From: Polaromonas sp.
Lineage (GTDB): Bacteria > Pseudomonadota > Gammaproteobacteria > Burkholderiales > Burkholderiaceae_C
Assembly: GCF_016185115.1 (NCBI RefSeq)
Contig: NZ_JACPOF010000020.1
Coordinates: 124,001 to 188,000, forward strand
Reading direction: 5' to 3'
Length of the DNA stretch: 64,000 bases
The notes beneath the pieces were generated by a model. The model did no database searches, was not told where the DNA came from, and saw only the letters and a list, made by a program, of their open reading frames with translations. The position numbers were made by a program, and so were the translations under genes. This document shows positions 1 through 8,625 of this stretch, in pieces; the stretch's first letter is position 1, and every line of letters begins with the position of its first letter.

Positions 1-892
1 CCATCTGGTAGTCGGCAGCCATTTTCCTGCCGCCGCCTTCACCAAAAACATGCTCGGCATGACCGCATTTGCTGCAAATATGAACGGCCATATTTTCGAC
101 AATGCCGAGTATGGGCACACCAACCTTTTCGAACATCTTGATGCCTTTTTTGGCATCAAGCAGCGCGATGTCCTGCGGTGTGGTGACGATCACTGCGCCG
201 GTCATCGGCACGCGCTGGCTCAGGGTGAGCTGGATGTCGCCGGTACCGGGGGGCATGTCAACGATGAGGTAATCAAGGTCGCGCCAGTTTGTCTGTCTAA
301 GCAGTTGCTCAAGCGCCTGTGTCGCCATGGGGCCGCGCCAGATCATGGCTTCGTCCTGCGCAATCAGGAAACCAATCGACATCACCTGGATGCCGTAGTT
401 TTCCAGGGGCTCCATGTTTTTACCGTCGACGCTTTCAGGCCTGCCTTCAATGCCCATCATCATGGGCTGGCTGGGGCCGTAGATGTCGGCATCGAGCAAT
501 CCTACGCTGGCACCTTCGGCCGCCAGGGCAAGGGCGAGGTTGACAGCCGTGGTACTTTTACCCACGCCCCCCTTGCCCGATGCCACCGCAATGATGTTTT
601 TGACATTGGGCAGCAACTGAACACCGCGCTGCACACTGTGGCTGGCGATTTTGATCGTGAGATTGACCGATACATTGTCAACCCCCGGGACCGTTTTGGC
701 TGCGGCAATCAGGCTTTTGCGAAACGCCGCCATCTGGCTCCTGGCGGGATAACCCAGTTCAACATCAAACGACACGTCACCGTCAGTGATCAGCAGGTTT
801 TTTACCGCCTTGCTGGTTACGAAATCCTTGCCCGTATTCGGGTCGAGGACGGTTTGCAGTGCGGTCAAAACCGCCTGTTGTTCTAAAGCCAT
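1..892 (-). CDS. apbC: Mrp/ApbC-type Fe-S cluster carrier ATPase (3' end cut by window edge)
   Basis: This is a P-loop NTPase of the Mrp/NBP35 family, which binds and transfers Fe-S clusters in the cytoplasm. About 297 residues are visible and the C-terminus lies outside the window. The first ~85 residues look like the MIP18/FeS assembly (DUF59) domain. A deviant Walker A motif, GKGGVGKST, follows near residue 105. Further motifs are [10 protein letters not shown], the switch-like DMPPGTGD and, near the visible end, [16 protein letters not shown]. That last stretch carries the two family cysteines that bridge the cluster in the dimer. The start at 892 is the ATG directly before ALEQQAVL. The gene diverges from metG, the same pairing as metG/apbC in Escherichia coli. 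Identification is firm; the client proteins cannot be told from sequence. Confidence 0.95.
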   Translation of the reverse strand, partial: MALEQQAVLTALQTVLDPNTGKDFVTSKAVKNLLITDGDVSFDVELGYPARSQMAAFRKSLIAAAKTVPGVDNVSVNLTIKIASHSVQRGVQLLPNVKNIIAVASGKGGVGKSTTAVNLALALAAEGASVGLLDADIYGPSQPMMMGIEGRPESVDGKNMEPLENYGIQVMSIGFLIAQDEAMIWRGPMATQALEQLLRQTNWRDLDYLIVDMPPGTGDIQLTLSQRVPMTGAVIVTTPQDIALLDAKKGIKMFEKVGVPILGIVENMAVHICSKCGHAEHVFGEGGGRKMAADYQM

Positions 893-1081
893 CTGAAAAA
901 CTCCGGGTAAAACTGGGGACCGAATACCTGCAAAACTTGTCCGGCGCGCCCGCCGGGGTTGGCGTGAAGTCTAACGCCGCAAGGTCCGGCCACAGGGTAG
1001 CAAGGGATTACACCGGGGGGACAGGGCCATCGGGACTTAAAATTGCGGACCAGTCCCCCTAAAGCCCAACCAAGCCCATTC

Positions 1082-3244
1082 ATGTCCCAGCGCCGCCTGT
1101 TTGTCACCACCGCCCTGCCCTACGCCAATGGCAGGTTCCATATCGGCCACATCATGGAGTACATCCAGGCCGACATCTGGGTCCGCTTTCAGCGCATGCA
1201 GGGCAACGACGTCAACTTTGTAGGCGCCGATGACGCACACGGTGCGCCCATCATGATTGCCGCCGAAAAAGCGGGGGTGACGCCGCAGCAATTCGTGGCC
1301 GACATTGCAGCCGGCCGCAAAGAATACCTGGACGGTTTTCACATCAGTTTTGACAACTGGAGCTCTACCGACTCGCCTGAGAACCATGACCTGGCCCGGC
1401 AGATCTACCGTGACCTGCGTGACAACCCGCAAGGCTCACTCATAGAGACCAAAACCATAGAGCAGTTCTTTGACCCGGAAAAGAACATGTTTTTGCCTGA
1501 CCGTTACATCAAGGGCACCTGCCCCAGGTGCGGCACCAAAGACCAGTACGGCGACAACTGCGAAAACTGCAGCGCGGTGTATGCGCCCACAGATCTGATC
1601 AACCCATACTCGGCCCTGTCGGGGGCGACGCCTGTACTCAAAAGCTCCGAGCACTTTTTCTTCAAGCTCTCCGACCAGCGCTGCGTGGACTTTCTTGAAA
1701 AGTGGACCCAGGGCAACGATGAAAGCGGCAAGCCCCGTCTTCAGCCTGAAGTTGCCAACAAGGTCAAGGAGTGGTTCAGCGTACGCACCAACCCCGACGG
1801 CACAAAAAGCGAAGGCCTGGGTGACTGGGACATCAGCCGCGACGCGCCCTACTTCGGCATCGAGATCCCTGATGCGCCCGGCAAGTACTTTTATGTCTGG
1901 CTGGATGCACCCGTAGGTTACCTGGCCTCGCTGAAAAACCTGCTCGACAAGCGTTGTATCGAAGCCGGCGAAGACGGGCTGTCGTATAGCGAATACATGG
2001 CCGACCCGGCGCTGGAGCAGTACCACTTTATCGGCAAGGACATCGTCACCTTCCACACCCTGTTCTGGCCGGCGATGCTGCATTTCAGCGGCCGAAAGAC
2101 GCCGAACAACATTTTTGTGCACGGCTTTCTCACCGTGAACAACGGCGAAAAAATGAGCAAGAGCCGCGGCACCGGCCTGGACCCGCTCAAATACCTGAGC
2201 CTGGGCATGAACCCCGAGTGGCTGCGTTATTACCTGGCCGCCAAGCTCAATGCCAAGAATGAAGACATTGACTTCAACGCCGATGATTTCATGGCGCGGG
2301 TCAATAGTGATCTGATTGGCAAGTACATCAATATTGCCAGTCGGTCTTCCAAATTTATTAACGAGTACTTTGGCGGGCAACTTCGTTGGAGCGAAAGCCC
2401 GCACACTATTCCACATTCGGATTTACTGTTTGAGATCAGAAGGACTGCACAAGTTGTGCAAAGCTTCTACGAACAAAGAGAGTTTGGCAAAGCCTTGCGA
2501 GAAATCATGGCTTATGCCGACAAAGTCAACGAGCGATTTGACTCATCAAAACCGTGGGCACTCGCAAAAAATGAAAGCGCAAAAGGTCAAGTCCAAATGA
2601 TTTGTTCTCAAGCGCTGTGGGGCTTCAAAGCAATGACGGTAATGTTGGCTCCAGTTTTCCCATCTGTCGCAGAGACTGTACTTAACGATTTCTTTGTGAA
2701 GCCTCCAGGGTTTGAATTTGAGAGGGTCAAAAACTTCCATTGGACAGACATGGAAGACGCCCCGACGAGGATTGGCGAATACAAACATCTGATGCAGCGA
2801 GTGACTTCCGAGCAACTGGACGCCCTCTTCGAGCCACCGGCATCAGCCGAACCCGCACAGCCGGAGGCAGTAGCCACCGTCCCCGGCGGCGAAGAGCTCG
2901 CCCCCGCCATCACCATCGACGACTTCGCCAAAATCGACTTGCGCATTGCCAAAATCGTCAACTGCGAAGCCGTTGAAGGTTCCGTGAAGCTGCTGCGCCT
3001 GACGCTGGATGTGGGTGAAGGCAAACACCGCAATGTCTTCAGCGGCATCGCATCAAGCTACAAGCCTGAAGACCTCATCGGCAAGCACACGGTGATGGTC
3101 GCCAATCTTGCGCCGCGCAAGATGAAGTTCGGCATCAGCGAAGGCATGGTGCTGGCGGCCAGCCATGCCGATGAGAAGGCACAACCCGGCATTTATGTGC
3201 TGGAACCCATGCCCGGCGCGCTGCCTGGCATGCGGGTGCGCTGA
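1082..3244 (+). CDS. metG: Methionyl-tRNA synthetase
   Basis: This enzyme charges tRNA-Met with methionine. The 720-residue protein has the class I HIGH motif in [11 protein letters not shown] (residues ~13-23) and a zinc knuckle with cysteines at about 147, 150, 160 and 163. KMSKS lies at residues 357-361. An alpha-helical anticodon-binding domain spans ~390-560 and a C-terminal EMAP-type tRNA-binding/dimerisation domain spans ~610-720. I chose the ATG at 1082, which begins [14 protein letters not shown]; an in-frame ATG 39 bases upstream would only add an unconserved leader. Base composition changes sharply inside the gene. From about 2325 to 2790 it drops to roughly 45 percent G+C by hand count, against about 60-70 percent on either side, and A/T-ending codons become common. 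That block matches the anticodon domain, suggesting a recombinational replacement. The reading frame is intact. Confidence 0.97.
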   Translation: MSQRRLFVTTALPYANGRFHIGHIMEYIQADIWVRFQRMQGNDVNFVGADDAHGAPIMIAAEKAGVTPQQFVADIAAGRKEYLDGFHISFDNWSSTDSPENHDLARQIYRDLRDNPQGSLIETKTIEQFFDPEKNMFLPDRYIKGTCPRCGTKDQYGDNCENCSAVYAPTDLINPYSALSGATPVLKSSEHFFFKLSDQRCVDFLEKWTQGNDESGKPRLQPEVANKVKEWFSVRTNPDGTKSEGLGDWDISRDAPYFGIEIPDAPGKYFYVWLDAPVGYLASLKNLLDKRCIEAGEDGLSYSEYMADPALEQYHFIGKDIVTFHTLFWPAMLHFSGRKTPNNIFVHGFLTVNNGEKMSKSRGTGLDPLKYLSLGMNPEWLRYYLAAKLNAKNEDIDFNADDFMARVNSDLIGKYINIASRSSKFINEYFGGQLRWSESPHTIPHSDLLFEIRRTAQVVQSFYEQREFGKALREIMAYADKVNERFDSSKPWALAKNESAKGQVQMICSQALWGFKAMTVMLAPVFPSVAETVLNDFFVKPPGFEFERVKNFHWTDMEDAPTRIGEYKHLMQRVTSEQLDALFEPPASAEPAQPEAVATVPGGEELAPAITIDDFAKIDLRIAKIVNCEAVEGSVKLLRLTLDVGEGKHRNVFSGIASSYKPEDLIGKHTVMVANLAPRKMKFGISEGMVLAASHADEKAQPGIYVLEPMPGALPGMRVR

Positions 3245-3260
3245 CCGGCGCCCACGCGCC

Positions 3261-5015
3261 CTATACCCGGATCACATCGTCGCCGTCTGGTGGCTGTGAG
3301 AACGGCTGACTGCCGCTCCTGTAATGCATAAAACGCAAGGCCTTTCGGGGGGTTTTGGCAATCTCTTCGAGCAGGTTGCCCAGGTGCCTGAGCAGCCTCT
3401 CGCCGTCATCCTTGGGTAATGGGCAGCTCACGCAGGCCACATGCAAGTGCAGCATCAGGTCGCGCGGCAGGTTGCGGCCCGGGCGCAGGCCTTCTGCAAT
3501 GATGCGTTGGGCCACGTCGGTGACCTGCGACTCGGTGGTTTTGCTTTCAATCAGCAAGACGAAGTCGCCGTCATTGTGCCGGCCCACCGTGTCACTGACT
3601 TGCGCGGGCGTGGCGACACAGGCGCCCGCACGCACCAGCGCAGCCTGTGCGAGCGAGGCCCCATATGCCATCCGTATTTCAGCCCCATTAACCAGCCGCA
3701 CGCGCAGCACCGCACCGACCTGCGGGTCACGCTGGTGCCGCTCAAGAAGATGTTCCAGCCTTTCCATCAACAAACGGTGGCTGGCCACGCCGGTCAGCGG
3801 GTCGACGCGCGACAGCGCGCTCAGGCGAACCTGGGTATCACGCCGGTCACGGCTGCGAAAGTACAACGCCACCAGCAACAACGGAATCTCCAGCGCCGCG
3901 CCGATCTGCGCGCCAAACTGCGAGTAGAAGCTGATGGGCACTACATCAAGGTTGCGCAGTATCGGGAACAGCGAGCCGACAAAAAGACAGAAGAACCCCG
4001 CCAGCGCCCACAGCCCTATGACGGGTCGGCGTACCGAAAACCAGATCAGGCTCCCCATGAGCACCGGCAGGAAATAGAGGTAGGCGAGGTTGGATGTATA
4101 AAAAAGCCGCGAGCGCCCCAACAGCAGAAAACCGATGGCGTAAGCCAGCGACGTCAGCATGACGCTGACCAGGAAGGCACTGACGACATGGTTGCCGCGC
4201 TCGACCACCAGCCTGTGCACCAGCAACGCGGCCCATCCGGCAGACAGCATGGGCACGACGATGGCGGCAATGTCGTTCCACCAGGCGTGGTGCGGCCAGA
4301 AATACTCACCCGACAGCCCGGTGAGGGTTAACTGGCCGAGACCCAGAATCACCACATAGGCGGCGTACACCAGATGTATGGGGTCGCGCCAGTTCCAGGC
4401 ATTGAAGCAGCTGAGTACAACAACCAGAATGACAAACCCGAGATACGCACCCAGCACCATATGCAGGGTACTGCTCTGGCGGTCAAAACTGGCACGGTCC
4501 CAGAGCTGCCAGTAGACGCCGACCCGACTGCTGTGACGAACCGCCAGGTACACGGCGCGGGGTTCGCCCGGCAGAAGCTCCAGCTGGAAGGCCGGATGCA
4601 GGTAAGGCCGGGACCATCTGGCCACAGGCAGGGAGTCACCCGAACGCTGCACATGCCAGTCACCACCCGGCACAAGGTCATGCAGCGACGCAGAGTCGAG
4701 GCCCGGATGAACCACTGTCAGCACTGCGTCTACCGGTGCAGTAACGGCGGGCAGGACAATGCGCAGCCAGCCTGTGCTCATGCCACCGAGCGGCAGCTGC
4801 TGGTTGCCAGAGACAACAACACCTTCGCCGCGTGCAAACCGGTTTCTGACGAACTCGAGGGACTGCTGCCCGGATTCGTCCATCACCACTTCAGTCGGAT
4901 ACTGCACGCCCTTCCAGACGGGTGCCTGTGTATGCGCGGCGCGCACCGGCAACGCCATACCCACAATGAGCACAGCGCAGGCCAGCAGAAAGGTTTTGAA
5001 TCCGGGCGTTTTCAT
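3261..5015 (-). CDS. 7TMR-DISM membrane sensor with degenerate GGDEF domain
   Basis: This is a 584-residue membrane signalling protein. A signal peptide (MKTPGFKTFLLACAVLIVG) leads into a periplasmic beta-rich 7TMR-DISM extracellular domain (~30-180). Seven transmembrane helices follow (~185-390). A cytoplasmic domain of about 165 residues begins SRVDPLTG, the usual opening of GGDEF diguanylate cyclases. The catalytic signature is lost: the position of GG(D/E)EF reads NDGDF in GRHNDGDFVLL. The upstream DxDxFKxIND metal and substrate segment is also replaced, by RVRLVNGAEIRMAYG. The protein is therefore probably not a cyclase. It may act as a GTP or c-di-GMP-independent receptor, or through protein contacts. 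It stands alone, convergent with metG and divergent from the SulP gene. Confidence 0.85.
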   Translation of the reverse strand: MKTPGFKTFLLACAVLIVGMALPVRAAHTQAPVWKGVQYPTEVVMDESGQQSLEFVRNRFARGEGVVVSGNQQLPLGGMSTGWLRIVLPAVTAPVDAVLTVVHPGLDSASLHDLVPGGDWHVQRSGDSLPVARWSRPYLHPAFQLELLPGEPRAVYLAVRHSSRVGVYWQLWDRASFDRQSSTLHMVLGAYLGFVILVVVLSCFNAWNWRDPIHLVYAAYVVILGLGQLTLTGLSGEYFWPHHAWWNDIAAIVVPMLSAGWAALLVHRLVVERGNHVVSAFLVSVMLTSLAYAIGFLLLGRSRLFYTSNLAYLYFLPVLMGSLIWFSVRRPVIGLWALAGFFCLFVGSLFPILRNLDVVPISFYSQFGAQIGAALEIPLLLVALYFRSRDRRDTQVRLSALSRVDPLTGVASHRLLMERLEHLLERHQRDPQVGAVLRVRLVNGAEIRMAYGASLAQAALVRAGACVATPAQVSDTVGRHNDGDFVLLIESKTTESQVTDVAQRIIAEGLRPGRNLPRDLMLHLHVACVSCPLPKDDGERLLRHLGNLLEEIAKTPRKALRFMHYRSGSQPFSQPPDGDDVIRV

Positions 5016-5116
5016 GTGAGCTTCAGGCTCGTGGGTATCTCAGGGCAAGAGCATGGTTTCAGTATGGATGAATAAACAGCGAAAATCCAGCGTAGCAGCG
5101 GCCACAATACGATTCC

Positions 5117-6787
5117 ATGCCACCCATCCCGAACTTCGCACAATTCCGGCCACGTTTGCTGGACAGTCTGCACAACTACTCCCGCGAGCGGTTTGTGAAG
5201 GATCTGGGGGCAGGCGTCACCGTCGGTATCGTGGCGTTGCCACTGGCCATGGCTTTCGCCATTGCATCGGGGCTGAACCCGCAGGCGGGCATATGGACGG
5301 CCATCATTGCGGGCGCTCTCATCGCGGCACTGGGTGGCTCGGCGGTGCAGATAGGTGGCCCGGCTGGCGCATTTATCGTCATCGTCTATGGCATTCTTGA
5401 ACGCTACGGCCTGGCCAACCTGCTGATTTCTACTGCCTGCGCGGGGGTATTGCTGTTTTTGCTGGGTTTCCTCAAACTGGGAACGCTGGTGCGTTATGTA
5501 CCTGTCAGCATCGTGATCGGTTTTACCAACGGCATCGCAGTGCTCATCGTGCTTTCGCAGGTCAAGGACCTGCTGGGCCTTGATATTGCGAAAATGCCGG
5601 TTGATTTTTTCTCGCAGCTGCGCGTGATAGCTCGCCACCTTGACAGCCTGAACCTCCATTCCCTGGGCCTGGGCATTGCCTGCCTTCTCGGACTGTTCAT
5701 CTGGCCTAGGCTGTTCGACACGCGCGCACGCGCCAGTCAGGGCTTTACCACCCGATTGCTCAAGCTGGTGCAGGCTGTCGAAGGCCTGCCGTTGCAACGC
5801 GCCACACGCATGGCATCGCGCATGCCGGGTCCCATCGTGGCGCTGGTCACCCTGACAGCGTTTGCCTGGTTTCTCAGCCTTCCCGTTGAAACCATAGGCT
5901 CGCGATTCGGCGGCATTCCGCGTGCCCTGCCGGTTTTTGCATTGCCAGATTTTTCATGGCAAACGGTACGCCTGCTGGTAGACCCCACCATCACGATTGC
6001 GTTGCTGGGTGCTGTCGAGTCGCTGCTGTGCGCACGTGTGGCCGACCAGATTTCAGGGCAGCCGCGACATGACCCGAACCAGGAGTTGATGGCCCAGGGC
6101 GTGGCTAATTTCGTGGTGCCTTTTTTTGGCGGCATGCCCGCCACCGGCACGATTGCCCGCACGGTGACCAACGTGCGGGCCGGTGCCACCTCGCCGGTCT
6201 CCGGCATTGTGCACGCCGCCACACTGATGGTCAGCGTGCTGGTGGCAGCGCCGCTGGCCGTTCACGTGCCGCTGTCGGTGATGGCTGGCATCCTTCTGTA
6301 TGTGGCCTGGAACATGGGCGAGTGGCGCGAGTTCACCAAGCTGCGCCAGGCTGGCAGCCATTCGGCACTCATCATGCTGGGCACGTTTTTGCTGACCGTC
6401 ATTTTTGATTTGACAGTGGCCCTGCAGGTCGGCCTGATCCTGGCCTGCATTCTGTTTATCCGTCGTATGAGCACACTGTTTCAGGTCGTCGAGGTCTCGC
6501 GCACGCCGGAAAGCGCAAGCTTCCAGCTTTACGGCTCGCTGTTTTTTGGCGCCGTCGCCAAACTTGACCCGATATTGACGCTGGTTGAAAGCTCACCCCA
6601 GGGGCTGGTGATTCGGCTGGATTTGCAGTCGCTGCAATCGCTTGATCCTTCAGGCCTGGATGTACTGGAGCAGGTGCACAAAGCGATCGTGCTGCGCGGC
6701 GGACGCCTGGTACTGGCTGGGCTCAATGCCGAGCCCAGAGCCGTGATGGAACGGTCCGGCTTTCTTGAAAAAGTCGAGTCACTTTGA
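5117..6787 (+). CDS. SulP-family anion transporter with STAS domain
   Basis: This is an inner-membrane SLC26/SulP-type anion transporter or channel of 556 residues. The first ~430 residues hold 10-14 hydrophobic helices, including the characteristic GIVALPLAMAFAIASGLNP and AVQIGGPAGAFIVIVYGI segments. A cytoplasmic STAS domain (~450-556) ends the protein, with the SLDPSGLDVLEQ loop typical of anti-sigma-antagonist folds. Family substrates include sulfate, bicarbonate and dicarboxylates; nothing here decides between them. No carbonic anhydrase or sulfur-assimilation gene is adjacent. The ATG at 5117 starts MPPIPNFAQFRPRLLDSL and lies 101 bases from the divergent sensor gene, so the promoter is probably in that gap. 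Confidence 0.92.
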   Translation: MPPIPNFAQFRPRLLDSLHNYSRERFVKDLGAGVTVGIVALPLAMAFAIASGLNPQAGIWTAIIAGALIAALGGSAVQIGGPAGAFIVIVYGILERYGLANLLISTACAGVLLFLLGFLKLGTLVRYVPVSIVIGFTNGIAVLIVLSQVKDLLGLDIAKMPVDFFSQLRVIARHLDSLNLHSLGLGIACLLGLFIWPRLFDTRARASQGFTTRLLKLVQAVEGLPLQRATRMASRMPGPIVALVTLTAFAWFLSLPVETIGSRFGGIPRALPVFALPDFSWQTVRLLVDPTITIALLGAVESLLCARVADQISGQPRHDPNQELMAQGVANFVVPFFGGMPATGTIARTVTNVRAGATSPVSGIVHAATLMVSVLVAAPLAVHVPLSVMAGILLYVAWNMGEWREFTKLRQAGSHSALIMLGTFLLTVIFDLTVALQVGLILACILFIRRMSTLFQVVEVSRTPESASFQLYGSLFFGAVAKLDPILTLVESSPQGLVIRLDLQSLQSLDPSGLDVLEQVHKAIVLRGGRLVLAGLNAEPRAVMERSGFLEKVESL

Positions 6788-6814
6788 GTCTGCACAAAAC
6801 GGAAAAGCGCTGGC

Positions 6815-7354
6815 TCAACCGCCCTTGGGGTTCGCCAAGGCCTCCTCGACCGACGCCGTGCTGACAACTTTCAGGTCGCTGTCAAACACCACGGTAAAAA
6901 CCATCGCCGTATTGGGCGGGTTCAGGTAGCGCCATTCGTAATGGGTCTGCTGCTGACCTGCATAAGGCGTGATTTTCATGGGCTTGCCCAGCGTTTTTCG
7001 CACCTGCTCCATCGGCATGCCGGGCAATATCCTTGCAAAATTCTGGGGGCTCAGCACCTGCCTCAACGCGCTCATTTTGCCATCCGGCCCTATGGTGATC
7101 ATGTAATTGACCATGCCCTGGGGCTGGCGGTTGTACTCAAAGGTGCGGGCACCGGGGGCAGCGGCAGCGCCCGGCGAGGGCATGGAAGCCATGTCTGATG
7201 CGTCCCAGACCTTCTCGGGCTCACCGAAGCGGGCCCTCACATCCGCTTCAGTCGCCACGCCCTCTTCAAGTTCGGCAATGTTTTGGGAATCACAGGCAGC
7301 CAGACCCAAAACAAGGCCCAGGCTCAGGATTGAAGGGAATAAAAAAGATCGCAA
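6815..7354 (-). CDS. BamE/SmpA-OmlA-like outer-membrane lipoprotein with two repeats
   Basis: This is a predicted lipoprotein of 179 residues. The N-terminus is a lipoprotein signal peptide ending in the lipobox LAAC at residues ~18-21, and the residue after the Cys is Asp. The mature part appears to contain two SmpA/OmlA-type units. The first includes IAELEEGVATEADVRARFGEPEKVW and the second includes ILPGMPMEQVRKTLGKP followed by THYEWRYL. Family members such as BamE belong to the outer-membrane beta-barrel assembly machine. This protein is longer than BamE (about 110 residues) and has an Ala/Pro-rich insert near 55-70. It is probably a BamE-fold paralogue rather than BamE itself. The Asp at +2 of the lipobox would predict inner-membrane retention under the E. 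coli Lol rule, which may not hold here. It is convergent with the SulP gene. Confidence 0.8.
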   Translation of the reverse strand: MRSFLFPSILSLGLVLGLAACDSQNIAELEEGVATEADVRARFGEPEKVWDASDMASMPSPGAAAAPGARTFEYNRQPQGMVNYMITIGPDGKMSALRQVLSPQNFARILPGMPMEQVRKTLGKPMKITPYAGQQQTHYEWRYLNPPNTAMVFTVVFDSDLKVVSTASVEEALANPKGG

Positions 7355-7414
7355 GGCAGTCCCCGGTAAAATCGGGCTTGGTTCGTCAAACCCTATAAAG
7401 AACAGTTTAGCCCC

Positions 7415-7642
7415 ATGTCCCTCCTACGCTTCTTCCGGCGCGCCGACTACACCTCGGACACCACCCAGTTCATCGACGGGCTCAAGGCCAGCAAGCCGAC
7501 CCTGGAAGCCGAGCAACGTGCTGGCCGGGCGCTGCTCTGGGACAAAAACCTGAACCGCGCAGAACAGGCTGATTATCTGGATGCCAAGGTTGCCCAGAAG
7601 CCTTATGTCTACGGCACCGCAGGCCACCCGAACAGCAAATAG
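7415..7642 (+). CDS. DUF3460 family protein
   Basis: This is a small soluble protein of 75 residues, beginning MSLLRFFRRADYTSDTTQFI. The LEAEQRAGRALLWDK and QKPYVYG segments match what I know of DUF3460, a family found mainly in Betaproteobacteria with no assigned function. There is no signal peptide or transmembrane segment. It lies directly upstream of scpA with a 50-base gap on the same strand, a neighbourhood common in Burkholderiales. It could therefore be co-transcribed with the chromosome-segregation gene. Confidence 0.8.
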   Translation: MSLLRFFRRADYTSDTTQFIDGLKASKPTLEAEQRAGRALLWDKNLNRAEQADYLDAKVAQKPYVYGTAGHPNSK

Positions 7643-7692
7643 GCAGCAAGCCGGTTTTTCTCTGACCCAGCGTCACCGCCGGCCACCTGTTC

Positions 7693-8592
7693 ATGTCCCA
7701 GCCAACCTCTTCACCCCCAGAATCCGGCCAGTCGCCCATACCCGGCATGCATGACATCCCCGGCATGGCGCTTGCGGCCATGCCCAGCCCCGACATGCCT
7801 GCAGTCATAGATCAGGTCGCCCTGGCACGCCTGTACGGCGAGCCCTTGTTTGCGATGCCGCATGACCTGTACATCCCGCCGGATGCATTGCAGGTTTTTC
7901 TCGAAGCCTTTGAAGGCCCGCTGGACTTGCTGCTGTACCTGATCCGCAAGCAGAACTTCAACATTCTCGACATCCCCATGGCTGCCGTCACGCGGCAATA
8001 CCTGGTGTATGTCGATGAAATCCGCGCCACAAACCTTGAACTCGCTGCCGAGTATCTGCTCATGGCGGCCATGCTGATCGAGATCAAGTCGCGCATGCTG
8101 CTGCCGCCCAAAAAGGTGGCCGAGGGTCAGGAGCCCGAAGACCCGCGCGCCGAACTGGTCCGCCGCCTGCTCGAATACGAGCAGATCAAGCTGGCTGCCC
8201 ACAAGCTCAACGAAATGCCGCAGTTCGGCCGCGACTTCCTGCGTGCACAGGTTTATGTCGAGCAGGCGCTGCAGCCGCGCTTTCCTGATGTCAATGTGGT
8301 TGACCTGCAGGACGCCTGGCGTGACATTGTCAAACGCGCAAAGCTGGTACAGCACCACGTGATCAGCCGCGAAGAACTCTCGGTGCGCGAACACATGAGC
8401 ATTGTTCTGCGCAAACTGCAGGGCCGAAAGTTCCTGGAGTTTGAAGAACTGTTCGACCCCACCCGCGGCATGCCCGTGCTGGTGGTGACCTTCATCGCGC
8501 TGCTTGAGCTGTCCAAGGAAGGGCTGCTTGAAGTCACGCAAGCCGAGGCCTTTGCGCCCATTTACGTAAGACTGGCGTACACACCAGCCTGA
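7693..8592 (+). CDS. scpA: Segregation and condensation protein A
   Basis: This is the kleisin subunit that bridges SMC and ScpB in the condensin-like complex for chromosome compaction and segregation. The kleisin core begins near residue 70 with FLEAFEGPLDLLLYLIRKQ, followed by NILDIPMAAVTRQYL and the helix EIKSRMLLPPK. The C-terminal winged-helix part includes VVTFIALLELSKEGLLEVTQ. The protein is 299 residues. The first ~65 residues form a Pro/Met-rich, low-complexity extension not seen in Bacillus ScpA, so the true start could be an internal ATG. The ATG at 7693 is supported mainly by spacing from DUF3460. scpB is not in this window. Confidence 0.93.
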   Translation: MSQPTSSPPESGQSPIPGMHDIPGMALAAMPSPDMPAVIDQVALARLYGEPLFAMPHDLYIPPDALQVFLEAFEGPLDLLLYLIRKQNFNILDIPMAAVTRQYLVYVDEIRATNLELAAEYLLMAAMLIEIKSRMLLPPKKVAEGQEPEDPRAELVRRLLEYEQIKLAAHKLNEMPQFGRDFLRAQVYVEQALQPRFPDVNVVDLQDAWRDIVKRAKLVQHHVISREELSVREHMSIVLRKLQGRKFLEFEELFDPTRGMPVLVVTFIALLELSKEGLLEVTQAEAFAPIYVRLAYTPA

Positions 8593-8625
8593 ATTCCCCG
8601 CGCCCAGCCGGCGCCTGATCGCTTC

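Noticed and set aside
3441..4331. Long open frame of 296 codons on the plus strand inside the 7TM sensor gene
   Set aside because: It is antisense to a gene with clear domains, its product is rich in His/Gln/Arg and has no recognisable domain. It is a by-product of high G+C coding sequence.
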